6,640 nt of DNA from Propionibacteriaceae bacterium (GTDB taxonomy: Bacteria > Actinomycetota > Actinomycetes > Propionibacteriales > Propionibacteriaceae), in the NCBI GenBank assembly GCA_031262845.1, contig JAISGZ010000109.1, positions 1 to 6,640 of the forward strand. The letters are read 5' to 3'. Every line of letters begins with the position of its first letter. The first letter of the stretch is position 1. The notes beneath the pieces were generated by a model, which worked only from the letters and a program-made list of their open reading frames with translations, did not search any database and was not told where the DNA came from. Positions 6,154 to 6,640 of the stretch are shown in pieces. The translations under genes and the position numbers were made by a program.

Positions 6154-6640
6154 ATGTCCCCAGACACTTCCGAAACCGCCGACCTCCGAGGCGGACTGCG
6201 CCTGACGCTCGACTGGGTCGGCGACTTAGTCACGGCCGTCGTTCCAGCTCAGTTGGCCAACGCCACGCCGTGCGCCGGCTGGACGGTCCACGATCTGTTG
6301 GCCCACATCGTTGGCGTTGCCCGTCGAGTCGCCGTCATTGGCCAGGGGGCGGACCCGTTTTCCGTACCGTCAGAAATCACGGCTGACGCGGACGCCGACT
6401 GGTCAGATCTCTTTGCCCAAGCCGACACCGATATTTGGTCGGTCTGGCAGGACGACGCCACGTTGACTCGTTTGGTGACCGTTCCACCGGGCCATCAGGT
6501 CGACGGTGCGACCGCACTTGGCCAGTACGTGACGGAATTCCTCGTCCACGGTTGGGATCTGGCGACCGCCACCGGCCAGGTCAGCGAAGGTCCGTCACCG
6601 GTTGCCGAGGCCGCTCTGGCCGCGGCCCGCCAATTCATTC
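6154..6640 (+). CDS. TIGR03086 / MDMPI_N (DinB-like) metal-binding protein, 3' partial
   Basis: 162 residues are visible and the frame runs off the window. The sequence fits the actinobacterial TIGR03086 family, related to mycothiol-dependent maleylpyruvate isomerase and the DinB four-helix fold. The block TPCAGWTVHDLLAHIVG at 38-54 is the family hallmark, and VTEFLVHGWDLATATGQ at 126-142 is the second. His51, Glu128 and His132 match the His...Glu-x3-His metal triad of this fold, so a divalent metal site appears intact. Many members are thought to be mycothiol-dependent transferases or isomerases for detoxification, but the substrate here is unknown. It is divergent from a WYL regulator across a tandem operator, which suggests induction by a compound sensed by that regulator. 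Family call is firm, reaction is not. Confidence 0.88.
   Translation, partial: MSPDTSETADLRGGLRLTLDWVGDLVTAVVPAQLANATPCAGWTVHDLLAHIVGVARRVAVIGQGADPFSVPSEITADADADWSDLFAQADTDIWSVWQDDATLTRLVTVPPGHQVDGATALGQYVTEFLVHGWDLATATGQVSEGPSPVAEAALAAARQFI

Noticed and set aside
5966..6205. 79-codon frame upstream of and overlapping the TIGR03086 gene
   Set aside because: No ribosome binding site or family features; the overlapping frame from 6154 has both.

Overview
The window looks like a piece of a chromosome from a moderately high-GC actinobacterium. Three things suggest this: strong G/C preference at third codon positions, a NarL/DesK-type histidine kinase with an Ala/Pro/Arg-rich extension, and a TIGR03086/MDMPI-type metalloprotein of the kind common in mycothiol-producing Actinobacteria. 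I cannot name a genus. Nothing indicates a phage, insertion sequence, CRISPR array, tRNA or rRNA.

Layout, left to right. (1) 3-2147 (+): the 3' part of a sensor histidine kinase. Only the end of the ATPase domain is visible. It is followed by about 590 residues of extreme low-complexity sequence: a Trp-studded acidic half with no basic residues, then a Pro/Ala/Arg-rich basic half with no Trp. (2) 2148-2703: about 550 bases with no convincing gene, holding a perfect 10-bp-arm inverted repeat just after the kinase and a smaller palindrome ahead of the next gene. (3) 2704-3795 (+): a BMP/PnrA-family substrate-binding lipoprotein without neighbouring ABC-transporter genes. (4) 4069-4931 (+): a two-gene operon with ATGA overlap. 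It consists of a Panacea-domain (DUF4065/SocA-like) protein and a small unrecognised protein, the arrangement of a Panacea toxin-antitoxin module. Its promoter region has two inverted repeats. (5) 4949-5896 (-): a YafY-type HTH-WYL transcriptional regulator, convergent with the TA operon. (6) 6154-6640 (+, cut by the window end): a TIGR03086/MDMPI_N (DinB-like) metalloprotein, divergent from the WYL regulator. The shared intergenic region carries two tandem 18-bp TGTCA-N8-TGACA sites, good candidates for the regulator's operators.

The most interesting items are the candidate toxin of the Panacea pair, which I cannot assign to a known toxin family, the tandem operator between the WYL regulator and its divergent neighbour, and the charge-segregated tail on the histidine kinase.
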